Below are positions 61,752 to 64,000 of a DNA stretch of 64,000 nucleotides, piece after piece. The notes beneath the pieces are model-generated. The model ran no database searches. It had not been told where the DNA came from and worked only from the letters and a program-made list of their open reading frames with translations. Each line of letters begins with the position of its first letter. Position 1 is the first letter of the stretch. Source of the DNA: Desulfurellales bacterium (GTDB lineage: Bacteria > Campylobacterota_A > Desulfurellia > Desulfurellales > Hippeaceae); contig JALWEJ010000042.1 in assembly GCA_027014115.1 (NCBI GenBank), positions 62,001 to 126,000 on the forward strand. Direction: 5' to 3'. The position numbers and the translations under genes are program-made.

Positions 61752-62420
61752 ATGAACGGAATTTTGACAAAATCTTTGAGAGAGCAGGTATATGAGTATC
61801 TAAAAAACCTCATAAGCAAAAATGGAATAAAATCGGGGGATTACATTAACATAAACGATTTATCCGACAAGCTCGGTGTAAGCAAAACACCGCTGAGGGA
61901 TGCCCTTCTGCAGCTTGAAATAGACGGTTTTGTAAAGATTCTGCCAAGAAAAGGAATTCTTGTCAACAAACTTACAATGGAAGATATAAAAAACATATAT
62001 GAAATAATAGGTGCGCTTGAATGCAGTGTGCTGAGCGCTTTGGACGGCATACTAAAATCAAGCGATATAAAAAAGATGAAAAAATTTAATGAAAATATGA
62101 AAGAAGCATTAGAAAGAGGTGATTTTGACGAATATTACAAAAACAATCTCAAATTTCACAACACATATTTAAACCTCTCCCAAAACAATCAGCTGAAAAA
62201 ATATGTAGACACATTAAAGCAGAGGCTGTATGATTTTCCGCCAAACAAGAGGTATGTTGCCGAATGGGAAATAAACTCCACAAAAGAGCATGATAAAATA
62301 ATAGAATATTTGGAAAAAGGTGATTTTGAGGATAGTGGTAATTTTATAAAGGATGTTCACTGGTCGTTTGAGGTTCAAAGAAAATATATAGAGCTTTACT
62401 ATTTTAAGGGTGAGAAATGA
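61752..62420 (+). CDS. GntR-family transcriptional regulator (FadR/FCD type)
   Basis: A 222-residue regulator: N-terminal winged helix-turn-helix (about 1-70, with LSDKLGVSKTPLRDALLQLEIDGFV) and an all-helical FCD-type effector domain (about 80-210). AGGGAG precedes the ATG 61752. It starts 12 bases after its likely operator. Overlap of four bases with the activase gene shows that all three genes are one operon, so the effector is probably the enzyme's substrate or product. Confidence 0.92.
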   Translation: MNGILTKSLREQVYEYLKNLISKNGIKSGDYININDLSDKLGVSKTPLRDALLQLEIDGFVKILPRKGILVNKLTMEDIKNIYEIIGALECSVLSALDGILKSSDIKKMKKFNENMKEALERGDFDEYYKNNLKFHNTYLNLSQNNQLKKYVDTLKQRLYDFPPNKRYVAEWEINSTKEHDKIIEYLEKGDFEDSGNFIKDVHWSFEVQRKYIELYYFKGEK

Positions 62421-63310
62421 AGGGTATAGTCTTTGATATCAAGAGGTATTCCATTCATGATGGTCCAGGTTTGAGAACCACTGTTTTTTTCAAGGGATGC
62501 CCTCTTAGATGTATCTGGTGCCACAATCCCGAAAGCCAACAGCGGAAACCGAAGATTGCCTGGTATGAAAATCGCTGTATTTCGTGTCTTAGCTGTGTTG
62601 ATTCATGTAGATTTAATGCCGTAGATTCAAAATATGGAATAAATATCAATAAAAACTGCACACTTTGTGGTGAATGTATAAAAGCTTGTCCGACAAATGC
62701 ACTTGAAATGATTGGTAGAGAATATGAGGTTAGCGAACTTATTGAAGAAATTCTAAAGGATGAGCTTTTTTTTGAAAACGGCGGGGGTGTAACGATTTCC
62801 GGCGGTGAGCCGTTTGTTCAGAGTGAATTTTTGTTTGAGGTTTTGGATAGACTAAAAAAAGAACAGCTGCATACTGCACTTGATACGACAGGTTATGTTG
62901 AGTGGTATAAGCTTAAAAAAAGTGTAGAATATGTGAATCTGTTTTTATACGATATAAAGCATATAGATTCAAAAAAACACAAAAAATATACAAGTGTCGG
63001 CAATGAATTAATTTTGGAAAACTTAAAAAAGCTTGATGATTTGGGTGCTGAAACAGCCGTAAGAATACCCATCATTCCGACAATAAACGACGATTTGGAA
63101 AATATGAAAAAAACAGTTGAATTTGTAGACTCTTTAAAAAATGTGGCAAGCGTTGATTTGCTGCCGTTTCACAATATGATGGAGGATAAATACAGAAGGC
63201 TTAAGCTGGCTTTTTTGGTTGGAGATATTGAAAAACCGAAAGATGAAAAGATGGAAGAGTTGAGGATTTTATTTGAACAGGCAGGATTGAAGGTAAATAT
63301 AGGAGGTTGA
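62417..63310 (+). CDS. Glycyl-radical enzyme activating protein
   Basis: A 297-residue radical-SAM activase. The SAM cluster Cys28, Cys32 and Cys35 are in GCPLRCIWCHNPE. Two ferredoxin-type clusters follow: Cys54/57/60/64 and Cys81/84/87/91. GGGVTISGGEP near residue 127 is typical. The two extra clusters place it with activases of PFL2, choline, glycerol and hydroxyproline enzymes rather than PflA. It installs the glycyl radical in the adjacent enzyme under anoxic conditions. Confidence 0.95.
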   Translation: MKGIVFDIKRYSIHDGPGLRTTVFFKGCPLRCIWCHNPESQQRKPKIAWYENRCISCLSCVDSCRFNAVDSKYGININKNCTLCGECIKACPTNALEMIGREYEVSELIEEILKDELFFENGGGVTISGGEPFVQSEFLFEVLDRLKKEQLHTALDTTGYVEWYKLKKSVEYVNLFLYDIKHIDSKKHKKYTSVGNELILENLKKLDDLGAETAVRIPIIPTINDDLENMKKTVEFVDSLKNVASVDLLPFHNMMEDKYRRLKLAFLVGDIEKPKDEKMEELRILFEQAGLKVNIGG

Positions 63311-63312
63311 TT

Positions 63313-64000
63313 ATGGAGAATAAAACAAGCTGTAAGATTATTGATTATACTCATATCGTAAAAGAAGAAAAAGGAATGAACGAAAGAATAAAAAAATTGA
63401 GAAAACAGAGTATTGAAGCTTCCGAGAGTATATCAAAAGAGAGGGCAGAACTGCTTACCGAGTTTTACAAAAACACCAACGAAAACTCTATACCCATAAA
63501 AAGGGCAAAGGCTTTTGAGTATATTTTAAACAATAAAACAATATGTGTAAATGATGGTGAGCTTATTGTTGGTGAGCGTGGTGAAAGACCAAAGGCAACG
63601 CCGACATATCCAGAAATTACACTGCACTCTCTGGAAGATTTAAGAGTTTTAAATGACAGAGAAAAGGTCTCATATAAGGTTTCAGACGGTGTGTTTGAGC
63701 TTTATGAAAAAGAGATTATTCCATACTGGAGTGGAAAAACAGTTAGGGATATGATTTTTGAAGAGGTGGATACAGAATGGATTGATGCCTTTGAAGCCGG
63801 TGTGTTTACAGAGTTTATGGAACAGCGTGCTCCCGGACATACTGTTTTGGATGGAAAGATTTACAAAAAGGGTATGAAGGATTTTATAAAGGATATTGAT
63901 GATGCCTTAAGCGCTTTGGATTATGAAAATGACAAAGATGCCCTTGATAAAAAGGAAGAGCTTTTGGCTATGAGGATTGCGGCAGGTGCCGTAATAAATT
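63313..64000 (+). CDS. Glycyl-radical enzyme of the PFL2/hydroxyproline dehydratase-like group (truncated)
   Basis: The first 229 codons of a large enzyme cut by the window end. The N terminus (RIKKLRKQSIEASESIS, VNDGELIVGERG, TPTYPEITLHSLEDL, FTEFMEQRAPGHTVLDGKIYKKG) resembles PFL2-type dehydratases such as trans-4-hydroxyproline dehydratase HypD. The catalytic Cys and Gly lie outside the window, so the substrate (hydroxyproline, glycerol, propanediol, isethionate or other) cannot be decided. AGGAGG lies seven bases before ATG 63313. Third gene of the GntR operon. Confidence 0.88.
   Translation, partial: MENKTSCKIIDYTHIVKEEKGMNERIKKLRKQSIEASESISKERAELLTEFYKNTNENSIPIKRAKAFEYILNNKTICVNDGELIVGERGERPKATPTYPEITLHSLEDLRVLNDREKVSYKVSDGVFELYEKEIIPYWSGKTVRDMIFEEVDTEWIDAFEAGVFTEFMEQRAPGHTVLDGKIYKKGMKDFIKDIDDALSALDYENDKDALDKKEELLAMRIAAGAVIN

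Overview
This window comes from an AT-rich, Gram-negative bacterium. Almost the whole window is tightly packed single-copy core genes. I see no insertion sequence, prophage, CRISPR array or rRNA. Three features fit a thermophilic or anaerobic lineage close to Campylobacterota (Desulfurella/Hippea type): the F0 c subunit has a cleavable-looking leader as in Campylobacterota, there is an STT3/PglB-type oligosaccharyltransferase, and arginine decarboxylase is the pyruvoyl type. The oxygen-sensitive glycyl-radical enzyme at the right edge also points to anaerobic life. The taxonomic guess is inference, not proof.

Layout. 1-5969 (minus) is a translation and envelope operon, rpsB-tsf-pyrH-frr-uppS-cdsA-dxr-rseP, with its own promoter and a short structured leader. 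6096-11810 (minus) is hisH-hisA-MBL hydrolase-AEC transporter-FAH hydrolase-STT3, chained by 4-base overlaps. 11936-14586 (plus) holds yjbQ, apgM, two small unknown proteins and the RNase P RNA. cheR and an HDOD gene (minus) are divergent from secA-ogt-SIMPL (plus). 20081-21921 is a polyamine operon (speD, pyruvoyl arginine decarboxylase, agmatinase). 21924-25636 has two tRNA genes, each followed closely by a protein gene (HAD phosphatase, Nif3), plus a TonB-like protein, RNase HI and a zinc-ribbon coiled-coil protein. dnaE and a nucleotide-sugar epimerase follow. 30283-34998 is a complete branched-chain amino acid ABC operon. Then come an XRE-cupin regulator, hemL, and an F0 cluster (atpZ, atpI, atpB, atpE) without F1 genes, then a GAF/HD-GYP protein.

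40805-52056 (minus) is a long collinear run headed by tRNA-Leu: metK-ahcY (methyl cycle), mrp, DUF47-pit-ppx (phosphate/polyphosphate), a small coiled-coil protein, an isochorismatase-like hydrolase, a GT39 glycosyltransferase, an orphan JetD-like Toprim protein and a molybdopterin oxidoreductase. 52200-54056 (plus) is a CPA2 antiporter whose TrkA regulatory half lies in the -1 frame behind a slippery heptamer. 54028-60293 (minus) runs M24 peptidase, J-domain protein, NifX-like protein, hpf, ptsN, rapZ, pyrB, corA, sir2. The right end (plus) has radA and then a GntR-regulator / activase / glycyl-radical-enzyme operon controlled by a perfect 26-bp palindrome lying on its promoter; the last gene is cut by the window.

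The points most worth a second look are the antiporter frameshift, the glycyl-radical operon, the orphan JetD-like protein, four genes whose promoters predict leaderless mRNAs, and the habit of placing a tRNA 12-20 nt ahead of a protein gene.
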